Positions 24,872-34,900 of a stretch of 64,000 nucleotides of DNA are shown here, piece after piece. Made by a program: the position numbers and the translations under genes. How positions within the stretch are numbered: position 1 is the stretch's first letter; each line of letters starts with the position of its first letter. Under the pieces are notes generated by a model, which was not told where the DNA came from, did no database searches, and was given only the letters and a program-made list of their open reading frames with translations. Source of the stretch: Deltaproteobacteria bacterium (GTDB lineage: Bacteria > Myxococcota_A > Polyangia > JAAYKL01); NCBI GenBank assembly GCA_016935665.1, contig JAFGQN010000223.1, positions 1 to 64,000 of the forward strand, written 5' to 3'.

Positions 24872-25351
24872 TCAATTCCAGCTGCAATCCCCACCGCCAC
24901 ATACAAATGAGCTTCCCCCTGGACACGCGGTGGGCGATTCGCCGCCGGCACAGATAATGCTGCAACCAAAACAGTTTACCTTGCAGCTGCCCGTGCATTC
25001 AATCTGGCACGACCCAAAATTGTCGCAGCTGGCCACACTCCCCGGCCCCACCTGGGCATGACAACTGCCAACGGAATGACAATACAGGCGACAATTCTCA
25101 TCGCACTGATGGCGACAGGTTGAAACATCTTTGCAATCAATGCGACAGCCATCGTCACACCATGTATCACACACATCCGCAGAGCCACAGTCCATAGTGC
25201 ATCCATCTCTATCGCCGCAATCCATGGGACAATCCGGACGATCGCCACAGCCACAAAATCCATCCCGACAAAAATAGCTGTCGTCCCGATGACATTCCAC
25301 AACGGAAAACATCATTAATAAAAAAAACAAACCCGTGTTTTTTGCATTCAT
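24872..25351 (-). CDS. Exported Cys-rich repeat protein
   Basis: A 159-aa protein that begins with a hydrophobic leader (MNAKNTGLFFLLMMFSVVEC). The Cys could be a lipid anchor, but Glu at -1 is atypical for a lipobox. The rest holds about thirty cysteines in short units of the type DGC-x-x-DC and GSC-x-x-x-C-x-x-C, ending in a Gly-rich CGGGDCSW. The regular spacing resembles a Cys-stapled solenoid or small disulfide knots. Tail-to-tail with the MATE gene. Function unknown. Confidence 0.65.
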   Translation of the reverse strand: MNAKNTGLFFLLMMFSVVECHRDDSYFCRDGFCGCGDRPDCPMDCGDRDGCTMDCGSADVCDTWCDDGCRIDCKDVSTCRHQCDENCRLYCHSVGSCHAQVGPGSVASCDNFGSCQIECTGSCKVNCFGCSIICAGGESPTACPGGSSFVCGGGDCSWN

Positions 25352-25472
25352 ATTTGGATATGTACCACGCTGCCTTTGCCGGGGGCAACATCTGTTCACT
25401 GTTCAGTTGCCTCTTTAACACAAACGCCCCTGTTATCGTTGTCGAATGAAATCCGGCGTTGGAACAGACAAA

Positions 25473-25889
25473 CTACTTCTTTGTTTCCGACAGGTCAGGG
25501 CGTTCCGACACGGGTTTCCCCGGAGATATTCGGAGCATCGCTTCCATCCATGCATAAATGATGTTCAAAAAACAGTTATTGGAGTGAAACATGCACTTGT
25601 TGCATAGCTGTGGAATCGTTGTCAGGATCTCACGGGCCCAGTCGTCGCTGATTACAGCACCCGGTGGTCGCAAGGGCCGCTTCGATAAGTCCACGTCTTT
25701 GATTATCTGACGTTCATCCTCGGCGTACGTATTCAGGAGTTTTCGAGACATGCCAACCGGACAACCGCTTGTGAAAACGGGACAGTCCACGGCCATGCGG
25801 CAGTTATAACAAATACGATTCAGTTTAAGTGCCACTTTGCCAATTTCGCCCTTATTGAACTTAACGCCCTCGTTGCCCTCTTTAATCAT
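25473..25889 (-). CDS. Small seven-cysteine protein, possibly Fe-S
   Basis: 138 aa, starting at an ATG with AGGG eight bases upstream. Cysteines are at 27, 30, 36 and 43 (CYNC, then C and C) and at 96, 99 and 106 (CNKC, then C). The CxxC pairs could bind an iron-sulfur cluster or zinc, though the spacing is not that of ferredoxins. No signal peptide. Its gene follows the PNPOx-like gene by 34 bases on the same strand, so a redox role together with that flavin-fold protein is a reasonable guess. I do not recognise the family. Confidence 0.65.
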   Translation of the reverse strand: MIKEGNEGVKFNKGEIGKVALKLNRICYNCRMAVDCPVFTSGCPVGMSRKLLNTYAEDERQIIKDVDLSKRPLRPPGAVISDDWAREILTTIPQLCNKCMFHSNNCFLNIIYAWMEAMLRISPGKPVSERPDLSETKK

Positions 25890-25923
25890 TGCATACCCTG
25901 TTTTTCTCGCTGCTGGACATGTC

Positions 25924-26406
25924 CTATCCAAAAGTGATAACGGTGGGGGGTTTCTGTTCCAGAATCTCAGAATACAAACGGTATTTGAGTTCCAGTGTTT
26001 TCACCGCAATGATGACATAATCACCGAGACTTCCACTATCGAGAAGTCCCTGGACCATCGGCATTTTCTCCGCCAGCAACTCAAGCGCATTCTGTACTGC
26101 TTTATCGCTGAATGTCTCTAAAATAGTCGCTCTCCCTTTTATCAGCGTCTCCCGATAGTCCTGTATATCGGCCGCCAGCGTCATTGCTGCCAATGCGATT
26201 TCCGGCCTTCTCCTCAGGTCACCCACTTTGGCGGTACTTTTGCCCGTCATCAGATAAAACCAGTCAAAAGACGCTGTGTTTGCAAACAACATGAATCGTG
26301 CGTTTATATCCCCTGTCCCCGACAATGTGCTCATGGCGCAGTAGGGGGTGCCTTTGAGTTTAAGCGATATTTCTGCGAGTTTTGAATTGTCTGTTGTGGT
26401 TGTCAT
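25924..26406 (-). CDS. Pyridoxamine 5'-phosphate oxidase-like split-barrel protein
   Basis: 160 aa. The order KGTPYCAMSTLSGTGDINARFMLFAN, then FDWFYLMTGKSTAKVGDLRRRPEIALAAM, fits the FMN-binding split barrel: a first strand pair, the W/YL-T strand, and the K-x-x-x-L-x-x-x-P-x-x-A-L segment. Members reduce or oxidise flavin-linked substrates or act in stress responses. Real PNPOx is longer, so this is a general family assignment. ATG 26406 is preferred; ATG 26460 would add an unconserved leader. Confidence 0.75.
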   Translation of the reverse strand: MTTTTDNSKLAEISLKLKGTPYCAMSTLSGTGDINARFMLFANTASFDWFYLMTGKSTAKVGDLRRRPEIALAAMTLAADIQDYRETLIKGRATILETFSDKAVQNALELLAEKMPMVQGLLDSGSLGDYVIIAVKTLELKYRLYSEILEQKPPTVITFG

Positions 26407-26616
26407 CTTTCTCTTTACCGCCCTTTGATCGTCTATTGAATCAATATTTCTTTTTTCCATCCATACATCGTTAACGTCCAGACGAGCATTTTCGCTAGCC
26501 CTATTCAGGCGCAACGCACTGACTAAAAAGATACTGGATAACCGGATGGATACAACAAATTCAGTGATTAAAAAATTCTGGTATGAAAAATCAGGGATGG
26601 AGCGAAGACAGGACGT

Positions 26617-28308
26617 TTACCACCACATGGAAGCGCCGAATGTAATCACGTGCTTGTCACATTTCATCGGACCATTGGGACCGTCCACGTTCCAGGGATA
26701 ACCCGACATAACGTTTTCGCCCATGGTGTAGTAGGAGTATTGAACTGTTACCATTTCGTGTGTAACAAACTTGCTGCGGAACATCATTTTTCCGGTGTAC
26801 TCGATAAAACTGAGCGATGCGTCATCCATATCGGGATTAACAAAATCCACACGACCGCCAACTCCGTACCAGGGCAACGGTGTCCACATAGCATCAAATC
26901 CGTACTTCAATTTTGTTTTGGCCGCTGTAAAAACAGGGCTATCTGATTTAACTAAATTCAGCATACCAAACGCTTTAAGCACGATGTCTTTGTCCTGACC
27001 CCAGAATTGTTTGGGATGCCACAAAAATTTGGCAACACTGAATTCATATTCCCATACAAACGAATCGATGGTTCCTGTTGCGTCTCCCATGTGAGTGGGC
27101 ACCATGGAAGAACCGCCGCCGTACGGATCGATGGTTTGTGGCTTGAAATAGCTGGCATTCCAGGACCACCCGGCGATGGCATGCAGTGCCTCTATGGCGC
27201 CCGCCAGTCGAAGGGGGTTTTTCAAATCCGTATGGGCGTATCCGAAATATCCGTTACCAAAGAAGAAATCTCGCAAACGAACATCTACACCCATGTTCAT
27301 CACATGCGCATTTTTATTGCTACCGAAATCCACATTGAAGTTGTCTTTGTCAAGACTGAATTCATGCATAAAGTGGGCGCCGATAAACAGTTTGTCGTCG
27401 TAAGACACACCAAAGTGTTCGTGATGCAGGAAGGTATCGCCCAGCTCCCAGTCACTGCCGCCATAAGGGGCCCATTGTACCTGTGTCAACGGGTTGGGGA
27501 TTTTCTGGTCGTTGTTGAACGAATTGGTGACCACCTGACCATCCTGATCGAGCAGCTCGTACTGAATAAAGGGATCAACTTCGGTTTTTCCACCGAATCC
27601 CTGCTCAAGGTGCAGTGTAAGTTTGGGGGCGATGTCGAAGTAAACACGCATATGCTCACCCATCACTTTGGTCGCACCGAACAGATAGGTGTCATACGAA
27701 CCGGCGTCATACCGGCCAGCCATACCGTAGCGCGCAGTGAACGCCCCCACGTTGGCTACCAAACCACCGCGATCTGCAAACAATCCAGGGAAGTTGAGAC
27801 TCACAAACGCCTCGGAAATTCCCATTTGCGCAGCGAGTTTTTTATAGCTGCCATTGGTCAGGTTGTACGTGGCCAGTGACACATTGCCTGAGACCTTGCG
27901 ATTTCCGTAAGTAAACTTGATTTCCGCCCAGGGGCCACCGTGAGTATTTGTATATCTCCAGTCAACGTATGTGGCATCGGGCATTACCGGCAACGCATGC
28001 AATGATGTATCAGTTAAACCTTCACCCTCCAGTGTCTCGTTGCTGCCAATACCAAAACTGAAAGGCGCGCGGAAGTAACCAGTGTAATAGAAGTTATTGC
28101 GCTCGTCAGCATCGCCGCCGGCACCTTCGAGAGAAATCGGATTCACACCATAAGTCTTAACAGCCAATTCGCTGGGATCCTGCCCCAGACCCGGTGCAAC
28201 CTTGGCACGAGGCGCCACAAAGTTCGCATCGAAGTCATCCTGGGCCATCGCCATTGGCGACGCCAGGAAACACGACGCCAACATACCTAATAACAATTTT
28301 TTTATCAT
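26617..28308 (-). CDS. Predicted large outer-membrane protein
   Basis: A signal peptide (MIKKLLLGMLASCFLASPMAMAQ) starts at an ATG six bases after GAGG. The 540-aa mature chain is rich in aromatic residues and alternating strands (such as KLTLHLEQGFGG and MVTVQYSYYTMG) and ends ITFGASMWW, with an aromatic last residue as in beta barrels. It resembles porin-like proteins in composition, but no domain is recognised. Its start lies 56 bases after the stop of the upstream lipoprotein gene (28365), so the two are likely cotranscribed. Confidence 0.75.
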   Translation of the reverse strand: MIKKLLLGMLASCFLASPMAMAQDDFDANFVAPRAKVAPGLGQDPSELAVKTYGVNPISLEGAGGDADERNNFYYTGYFRAPFSFGIGSNETLEGEGLTDTSLHALPVMPDATYVDWRYTNTHGGPWAEIKFTYGNRKVSGNVSLATYNLTNGSYKKLAAQMGISEAFVSLNFPGLFADRGGLVANVGAFTARYGMAGRYDAGSYDTYLFGATKVMGEHMRVYFDIAPKLTLHLEQGFGGKTEVDPFIQYELLDQDGQVVTNSFNNDQKIPNPLTQVQWAPYGGSDWELGDTFLHHEHFGVSYDDKLFIGAHFMHEFSLDKDNFNVDFGSNKNAHVMNMGVDVRLRDFFFGNGYFGYAHTDLKNPLRLAGAIEALHAIAGWSWNASYFKPQTIDPYGGGSSMVPTHMGDATGTIDSFVWEYEFSVAKFLWHPKQFWGQDKDIVLKAFGMLNLVKSDSPVFTAAKTKLKYGFDAMWTPLPWYGVGGRVDFVNPDMDDASLSFIEYTGKMMFRSKFVTHEMVTVQYSYYTMGENVMSGYPWNVDGPNGPMKCDKHVITFGASMWW

Positions 28309-28364
28309 TTTATACCTCTATACTGTAAAGTGGAAACCAAGCGTATTGATTTCTGAACTTCGAA

Positions 28365-29249
28365 TTACTCTGCGGACGACTCAGCTGCGTCTCCCTCAGA
28401 TTCTTCGGAAGTTTCTGCTGTTTGTGCAGCATCGTCAGAGGCTGTTTCAGCAGGTGCTTCTGCGGCGGGAGCCGGGTCAGCCGCCGGTGCGGGGGTCTCC
28501 GTTTTGGTTTCACGGGGTGTCAGATAACTCTCGTTACAGGCGCCAATGAATCGAATGTCATCCACCATCACGTCAAACTTGATATTTGGAATAGTGGTCT
28601 GGAACTGAAGTGAAACCAAAGCGCTGGGATCGATTTTCTCGGGACGTGGATTTCCCCAGCCGGAACGCTGTTCCATTTCGTCAAAATAGATAACGTAACG
28701 CACCCACTCGTCGGTCAGTTTTACAGGAGAACCAAAGTGATTGTAGCACTCGGTGCAGATTTTACCGGCTGGATCGGTGTTGGCATCCGCCAGGTTGAAC
28801 CGAAATACTCCAACAGCGTCTGTGCTACCGCGCTTGGCAAGGAAGGAGACGCCGGCGTATTTGGACCCATCGTAAGTGGCGCCTTCAGCCGGCGACAGAT
28901 TGAATCCCCAACCGGCAAACACGTCGCCACCGGATTTGGCTGTGGTACCGCGGAATCGGGAGCAATACTTGCTGTCGCCTACGCCGCCTGGATATACTCG
29001 GAAATCGCCCTGGGGAAATTCAACTTCTGTGCCCAGACCGTCTTTAAACGTGTAAATCCAGCCGCCGCGACCTTCCGCTTCGAAACATTTGTTGTTGCTG
29101 TCTTCAAAGTCATCCAAAGTTGCATTTTTTTCACAACTTGAGACAGAGGCTGTCTGCCCGCCAGACTCTTTTGGCCCGCCATATCCACCACAACCAAGAA
29201 ACATACTGCTACCCATTAACGCAATGATTACTTTTGAGAGTGTTTTCAT
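28365..29249 (-). CDS. Lipoprotein with CBM11/CIA30-like beta-sandwich
   Basis: The lipobox Cys is at 20 (MFLGC). The central region, from LDDFEDSNN and GGWIYTFKDG through YAGVSFLAKRGST and WVRYVIYFDEM to VMVDDIRFIG, has the layout of CBM11/CIA30-type jelly rolls that occur in surface proteins and bind glycans or cofactors. The C-terminal 55 residues are Ala/Pro/Glu-rich (PAPAADPAPAAEAP). It precedes the outer-membrane protein at 26617 and probably works with it at the outer membrane. The ligand is unknown. Confidence 0.75.
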   Translation of the reverse strand: MKTLSKVIIALMGSSMFLGCGGYGGPKESGGQTASVSSCEKNATLDDFEDSNNKCFEAEGRGGWIYTFKDGLGTEVEFPQGDFRVYPGGVGDSKYCSRFRGTTAKSGGDVFAGWGFNLSPAEGATYDGSKYAGVSFLAKRGSTDAVGVFRFNLADANTDPAGKICTECYNHFGSPVKLTDEWVRYVIYFDEMEQRSGWGNPRPEKIDPSALVSLQFQTTIPNIKFDVMVDDIRFIGACNESYLTPRETKTETPAPAADPAPAAEAPAETASDDAAQTAETSEESEGDAAESSAE

Positions 29250-29616
29250 TTTACTGTCCGCTTCCCTTTTTTATTGTTTTCTGGAAAAAGTTACAGATAA
29301 AAATTTTAACGTTTTTTACCCAAAATAGTTCTTTAATTCAACATCTATATCAATAGTTTTGCATCTCGACACGCATCATTGTCGCTTGCAGAACGACTTC
29401 AGATTGCGTGCTCATCAAATACTGTGATCCCCGAAATTGAATCTGGCTCAATAAAAAACAACAAACATACGTATGGTGCAGATTTATAAATTGCCACACC
29501 CAAAATCGGTATGGACGAATCTGAAAAATTAAAAAGGGTGTCGGGATTCCTCGCAATCGCCTGGGGTGCATCCACCCATGTCAAAACAATCCAGTATAAT
29601 CACACAATCCAGTCGT
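29250..29616. other. 367-bp AT-rich intergenic region
   Basis: It lies between the lipoprotein gene start and the MBL gene stop, both on the minus strand, and should contain the promoter of the lipoprotein/outer-membrane protein pair. No RNA gene, strong hairpin or reading frame with a ribosome-binding site is visible. Confidence 0.5.
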
Positions 29617-30420
29617 TCACAACCGGATCAATTCCCCCTGGCGCATGATGTCGATCACCGAAGATTGACTTTCGAAATCATCCGGATAATGAATAAGACG
29701 CATTTTACGGCGAATGTCCAAAGGCAAAGTGGCCAGCTTTTCGTACGGTGTATGGGACGCCACATTGGTCTCATGGACAAACAAATCCGAGTCAGAGAGC
29801 CAATCAATGAGTCCGTAGTCAAACGAGGTATCAGAACTGTACCCGAATACCTTTTGTCCGGCGGTTATCTTCAAAGCGTAGGTGGGAATATGGTGAACGG
29901 TTCGTCGACAGGCAATTCGAAACGGTCCAAACGGTGTGTTGGTTTGCTCATTAAGAATCACAGGCGTGAAAAAATCCTCAAAAGTTCGCTGTTCATCTGG
30001 GGGATCACACACTGGCGCCATTGTACCCTTCAGATGCCATGGCCAGATGTCCCAAAGCACATCCTTATGCGCCAGCAGAGGCAATACCCTGTTTTTCCGG
30101 AAATACCCATAAAATCCCAGCCCTTCCAATCCCCCCGCATGATCCGCATGCAGATGTGTGATCACCACGCCATCCAGATTATCCACCGAAATATCACACC
30201 CGCTGGTGCTGGACGCTTCTCTCATGATTTTTCGAATGGGATGGGCGCAATCAATGATGATGGAACTCCCCTCATACGAAAGCCACAGCCCCGATGAATA
30301 GTACCTGTCGGAAAATGCATCTCCCACGCCCAGAGCCACTATTTTCAGTATTCCCATCCCGGAATTGAATGGCCCGGACGAATTCGCATCGGTAACGGGG
30401 AGGCGATCATCACTACTCAT
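29617..30420 (-). CDS. MBL-fold metal-dependent hydrolase (RNase Z/PhnP-like)
   Basis: 267 aa. The metal motif THLHADH at 88-94 follows the strand NLDGVVI. Downstream come HHIPTYALKITAG, GYSSDTSFDYGL and HETN, a sequence order seen in the RNase Z/arylsulfatase branch of the metallo-beta-lactamase fold. The substrate is not known. The start codon overlaps the activase-type gene stop (ATGA at 30417-30420), so it is cotranslated with it and may act on a thioester or anhydride in that pathway. An internal ATG 63 bases in is possible. Confidence 0.85.
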   Translation of the reverse strand: MSSDDRLPVTDANSSGPFNSGMGILKIVALGVGDAFSDRYYSSGLWLSYEGSSIIIDCAHPIRKIMREASSTSGCDISVDNLDGVVITHLHADHAGGLEGLGFYGYFRKNRVLPLLAHKDVLWDIWPWHLKGTMAPVCDPPDEQRTFEDFFTPVILNEQTNTPFGPFRIACRRTVHHIPTYALKITAGQKVFGYSSDTSFDYGLIDWLSDSDLFVHETNVASHTPYEKLATLPLDIRRKMRLIHYPDDFESQSSVIDIMRQGELIRL

Positions 30421-31898
30421 GCAAATTGCTCCTTCCCGGCCGCATCAGACACTGCTTCCGGGGATTCCACCGCCAATACCGGCGCTTCCTGATGTTGTGA
30501 TCCGCTTTCCTTCTTTTGCGCATGACGCTGCTTTGCCTTGAGCAACAGCATGGACACTCGGCTCAATATGCTCACATCATTGTCGCCACTGGTTTCAATG
30601 GATAAAAAATTCAATTCGGGAAACATGGCCAGCACTTTGGCCTGCACGCCGTCGGATACCCCCGAAGATGGCATGCAGCCAAACGGCTTGCTGGAAATGA
30701 ATCCGTCCACAGCATCTTCCTGTGCCAGGTGAATGGCCTCCGCAATTTCCAGATTTCCCTCGCCACCAAAAATTTCAGGGTGATAGTGTTTCCGGGCCAA
30801 ATCAGCCAGTTCCTGCAAATTAAGCAATTCCGTTCTGGCCCGAAAGGATGCGGGCTGCAACGCGTCGCAGTATTTATTATAAATAGAAGTAATAACCTTA
30901 GTGCTGGTGCGTTGTTTCTTTAAGGATTTTTTCCAGAATTTAATTTCTTCGGGATCTTTGGCATACCGAATGCCGCGATTGGCCTCCACAGTTCGGCGCC
31001 AATTATCGTAAAGGGTGCGCTGTGTGAAACTGCCGGGAATGACCTCACATCCTTCGTCGGTGATAAACCGACGCAAATGATAATTGCCATCGTTGTGGGC
31101 CAGATTGGCAAAGAACTCCCCAGTGACGTAAATCAGGGGAAGCTGTTCGTCACGTCTGGGAATGGCCGCAAACATCTGGCCTATCTTTTTAAGGGCTGCG
31201 GGAATCTTCCACCAATACAGCCGGCTCTCAAACGCTTTGCGAATCATCCGGTCCGCCTTGTCCAGCGCGGCCTCGGCCTCCGCTTTATTGAGTGCATATG
31301 CGCGAAGTGCAACTTCTGCAGCGTGCATCAAATCAGCCAGAATCAGCGCAATGCCCATTTCGATTCTAAACTGCAAATCAAATTTGAATGCGTGATTTTT
31401 GGAATCCGGTGTCCGGCCCAGGTCAGACGAAAAAATCAGCACTCGGAAGTCCTTGAATCCCGCTTCATTGGCCACCTTGAGATATTCCTGGGGATACATG
31501 CCATATCGACACGGTCCACACTGCCCGCCGCCACAAAGGAAAATATATCGATTGCATATCTCTTTTTTGGATAGCCCGGTTTCCTTTTCTATCTTTAGCA
31601 GATTGCGAATCATACTGCCCGACGTGAAATACATGGGGTTGCACTCCATGCGATTGCCGTAAAGCTTGCCGTATGTCACGTCTTCCTTGACGTGGTCGCC
31701 CATATCGATGAATTTGATTTTCTTTCTGTGGAAATACGCGGCCAGATAGTATGATTTTCGCCGCTCCAGAAAGTTAAACATGACTGTTACTTTTTTGCGA
31801 TCTTTTTTCAACCACGGTTTGGTGGCGTATCCGTGCCATTGCTCTGTCTGAACGATTTTGGGTGCTTTCACTTCAACGGTTTGCTTTTTTTCTGTCAT
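30417..31898 (-). CDS. C-terminal part of a split acyl-CoA dehydratase activase-type protein
   Basis: 493 aa. Cysteines at 86 (MECNP), 115, 122, 127 and 130 (LCGGGQCGPCRYGMYP) and near the C-terminus (SKPFGCMPSSG) resemble the Cys-containing D-component-like end of the long activase-related proteins. These usually fuse two BadF ATPase domains, a middle domain and this end into one chain of about 1400 aa. Here it is separate, six bases after the larger gene. It may carry a [4Fe-4S] cluster that accepts the electron. The C-terminal 40 residues are low-complexity. Which 2-hydroxyacyl-CoA dehydratase it serves is unknown, as none lies in the window. Confidence 0.8.
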   Translation of the reverse strand: MTEKKQTVEVKAPKIVQTEQWHGYATKPWLKKDRKKVTVMFNFLERRKSYYLAAYFHRKKIKFIDMGDHVKEDVTYGKLYGNRMECNPMYFTSGSMIRNLLKIEKETGLSKKEICNRYIFLCGGGQCGPCRYGMYPQEYLKVANEAGFKDFRVLIFSSDLGRTPDSKNHAFKFDLQFRIEMGIALILADLMHAAEVALRAYALNKAEAEAALDKADRMIRKAFESRLYWWKIPAALKKIGQMFAAIPRRDEQLPLIYVTGEFFANLAHNDGNYHLRRFITDEGCEVIPGSFTQRTLYDNWRRTVEANRGIRYAKDPEEIKFWKKSLKKQRTSTKVITSIYNKYCDALQPASFRARTELLNLQELADLARKHYHPEIFGGEGNLEIAEAIHLAQEDAVDGFISSKPFGCMPSSGVSDGVQAKVLAMFPELNFLSIETSGDNDVSILSRVSMLLLKAKQRHAQKKESGSQHQEAPVLAVESPEAVSDAAGKEQFA

Positions 31899-31904
31899 TT
31901 AAAT

Positions 31905-34900
31905 TCACATTGCTCCCGTTTTTTGAATGGCTTCCAAAATCCGTTCCTTCAACCGCTGCTGCTCTTCGTTAAGGAAATACTCTATAGATTGAATTCGAAT
32001 TTTAATCGTTGAAGACGGTTTGTTCTGATCCATATCGTGAAACAGGAAATGGGGTGTTGCCGACGCGTCCAGAATTCTGTCCACATACGAGTATGTGGGG
32101 GCATCGTGGCCGCACTTGAAACTGCTCATGTCCACCACCGCCAGATTGGGATGCCGCGCCGCCACCTTGGAGGCCCACACCTTGATATTGGTGTTGCGAT
32201 TAAAATTGCGCTGCCACACATCCGCAATATCCGTTACCGACATGCGCTCTGCCTCCTTACCGAACAATGGTTCGAGAAACTGTGCGCTCACCGGTAAAGA
32301 CTCAATGCTCAGCACGGGAAATCCCGCAGTGGCGAACTCTTCCAGAATATCGTGATTCAGCCCCGTATCATGATGGTACGGATGGCCAATAAACAGGATG
32401 CCAATCCGGTCTTCATCCACCAGGCGATTGATCACCTCTGCCCCTTTGTTGCGGAGTGTGGACAGGTACTCTTCCATGGCCGCATACCCACATTCTGCCG
32501 CATACCGATTTTCCTGCTCACTCAGCTGGAGTGGGTCCTCAAAGTATTCAAACAGATTCCCCAGCGCCTCTTCGTGACGGTCCATTCTCACAAGGGGCTT
32601 CCAATAGTGCACGTTGGCGTCCGCAAAATGATCCCGTCCGCGGGTAAATGCCGCGTCCACCACTTCGGGCGTGCCCATCTGAATCACGCAGGCGTTGTTG
32701 CCCAGCGTGTTATCCACCACGGACTGCAGATGCGTAATCATGGGGAAACAGATATGCGTCACCTCAGACTTCTGCATCAGATTGTACACGTGGGCCGGCG
32801 CCACCTTGGCCGGGAAACAGGGATCAATGGAGCCCCATTTGTTGCCTTTGGCCCACAGCTGCCTGGAGGTCACATCGCTGTATACCACCCGGCCCACGCC
32901 CAACGCCTTGAAATACGCGTAATAAAACGGCGCATAGAAAAACATGTTGAGCAATCGGGGAATGCCCACCACCATTTTGCGCCGCGCCAAAAGCGCTTCA
33001 TCGCTGCACAGCTGCGGTGTATGCATTGGCGCTTCGTACGGCGAAAACACCAGCTTTTCAGCCAGAGCCACCAGGTTGGGACTGGTCTTAAGGATTTCTT
33101 CTTTTTTTCGCTGCGCCATTTTCATATCGAGAACATTTTCCGTTGCGCCTTTGTCACAGGCGTACCCCGAGATATGACGGATGCGCCCTCCTCCCGGCAC
33201 CGAAATATCCACAAATGTCCGGGTGCACTTGTTGGAGCAAAAGCGGCATCGAGTGCTTTCGTCATTGCGTGACGCAAAGGTCACCCGCATCGCCTTTTCC
33301 ATACCGATAAAGGAACTGTCCTCGTTTTTAGTCTGCGAACGGGCCTCAAAGGCAGCGCCTATTGCCCCGGCCACATCGGCATATTTGTGAACGCCCACCC
33401 AGGCATCATTTACGCGACCTTTTATAAAATCCACCTGCGCCTTGACGGCCGCCAGGTTTTTCTGCGTTCCCCCCTGCAACAGAAATCGCTTGCCCAGTCG
33501 CGGCAGATTGGTTTCCTGCACCACGTAGTTCCAGATATTCTTCGGCAGCACCAGGGCCAGTCCGGCCATAATTTCGTCCCTGGACCAACCCAGCTGTTGA
33601 AAATTCACCTTGTCCTGTTCCATAAACACTGCGCACCCATAATTGAACGACGGCGCCTTGCGCACCGAAAACGCCCGATCCGCGTATTGCTCAATTGGGA
33701 CATCGAACTGATTGGCCATGGATTGCAGAAAATAGCCGTTGCCCGCACTGCACTGCGTGTTCAACTTAATGTCCACCACTCGGCCGTGCTTCATGAACAT
33801 CACCTTAATGTCCTGACCGCCCACATCGCAAATAATATCCGGGTCGCCATAGTACTGTTGCGCCGACCGCAGATGGGCAATGGTTTCCACCACCTGACAG
33901 TCCAGGGAAAACGCTTTTTTCAAAATTGCCGAAGCGTATCCGGTGACCCCTGCTTTCACAATTTCAAATCGAATGCTGTTGCGCCGTTCAAAACTGCGCA
34001 TGCTCCGAAACATATTGATCACATCCACAATGGGGTTGCCTTTGGAGAGAATGTAGTCTCTGTAGAGCAATTCCCCTTCATCATTCACCATGGCCAGTTT
34101 GGAACTGGTGGAACCGCCATCAATCCCCAGGTAGCCTGGAACGACTTCACCCCGTTTGAATTTCGGGGGCACAAAATCCGGCACTGTATATTCAGCCCGA
34201 AACGCCGCCAATTCCTCTTCGGTCTCAATCAACCCCGGCAAAACGGTGCCCGAGGCATGGGACATTTCCCGCTGTTGCGCATCAATGGCCGCCGCCAGCG
34301 CCGCTGCCCCTTTGTACGGCTCCACCTGGCGTCCACCGGACAGGGTGGCGTATGCATCCTTCCCAAACCACACCGCGCCCATGGCGGCGAAATACTGGGC
34401 GTCATCCGGAACAAATATCAACTCTTCAATGGGGCGACGCTTGGGTTCCCAGTGATGCAGTTTCCATATTTCGGGCACTTCCTCGCGCCAAATATCCACA
34501 AACGCCCTGAAATAGGTATGCGGTCCGCCCAGAAGCACCACATCATCCGACAACACGTTGCCGTGCAGCAATACTTCGATATTCTGCTTCACAATTGCCG
34601 CGCACAGCGACACCACAATCTCATCTTCGGGAATCCCCGCCTTGAGCAATCCCACCACGTCGGTTTCCGCAAACACGCCACATTTGGCTGCGATGTGATG
34701 GATGTTCCTGCCTTTGGCCGAAATACGCGAAATCGTCTCGGCATTAAGGCCCACTCTGGAAAAAATTTTATCCAGTGTGGCGCCCGTCCCCCCGGCACAT
34801 TTGTCGTTCATGTATGAAATGGTGGATTTGCGTCCATGGCGATCTTTTTTCCAGATGATAATTTTAGCGTCCTGTCCACCCAACTCCACCACCGACCCCG

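Noticed and set aside
33387-34817. 476-codon plus-strand frame antisense to the activase gene
   Set aside because: It is a shadow of the activase codon pattern; the protein is His/Arg/Pro-rich without motifs or a ribosome-binding site.
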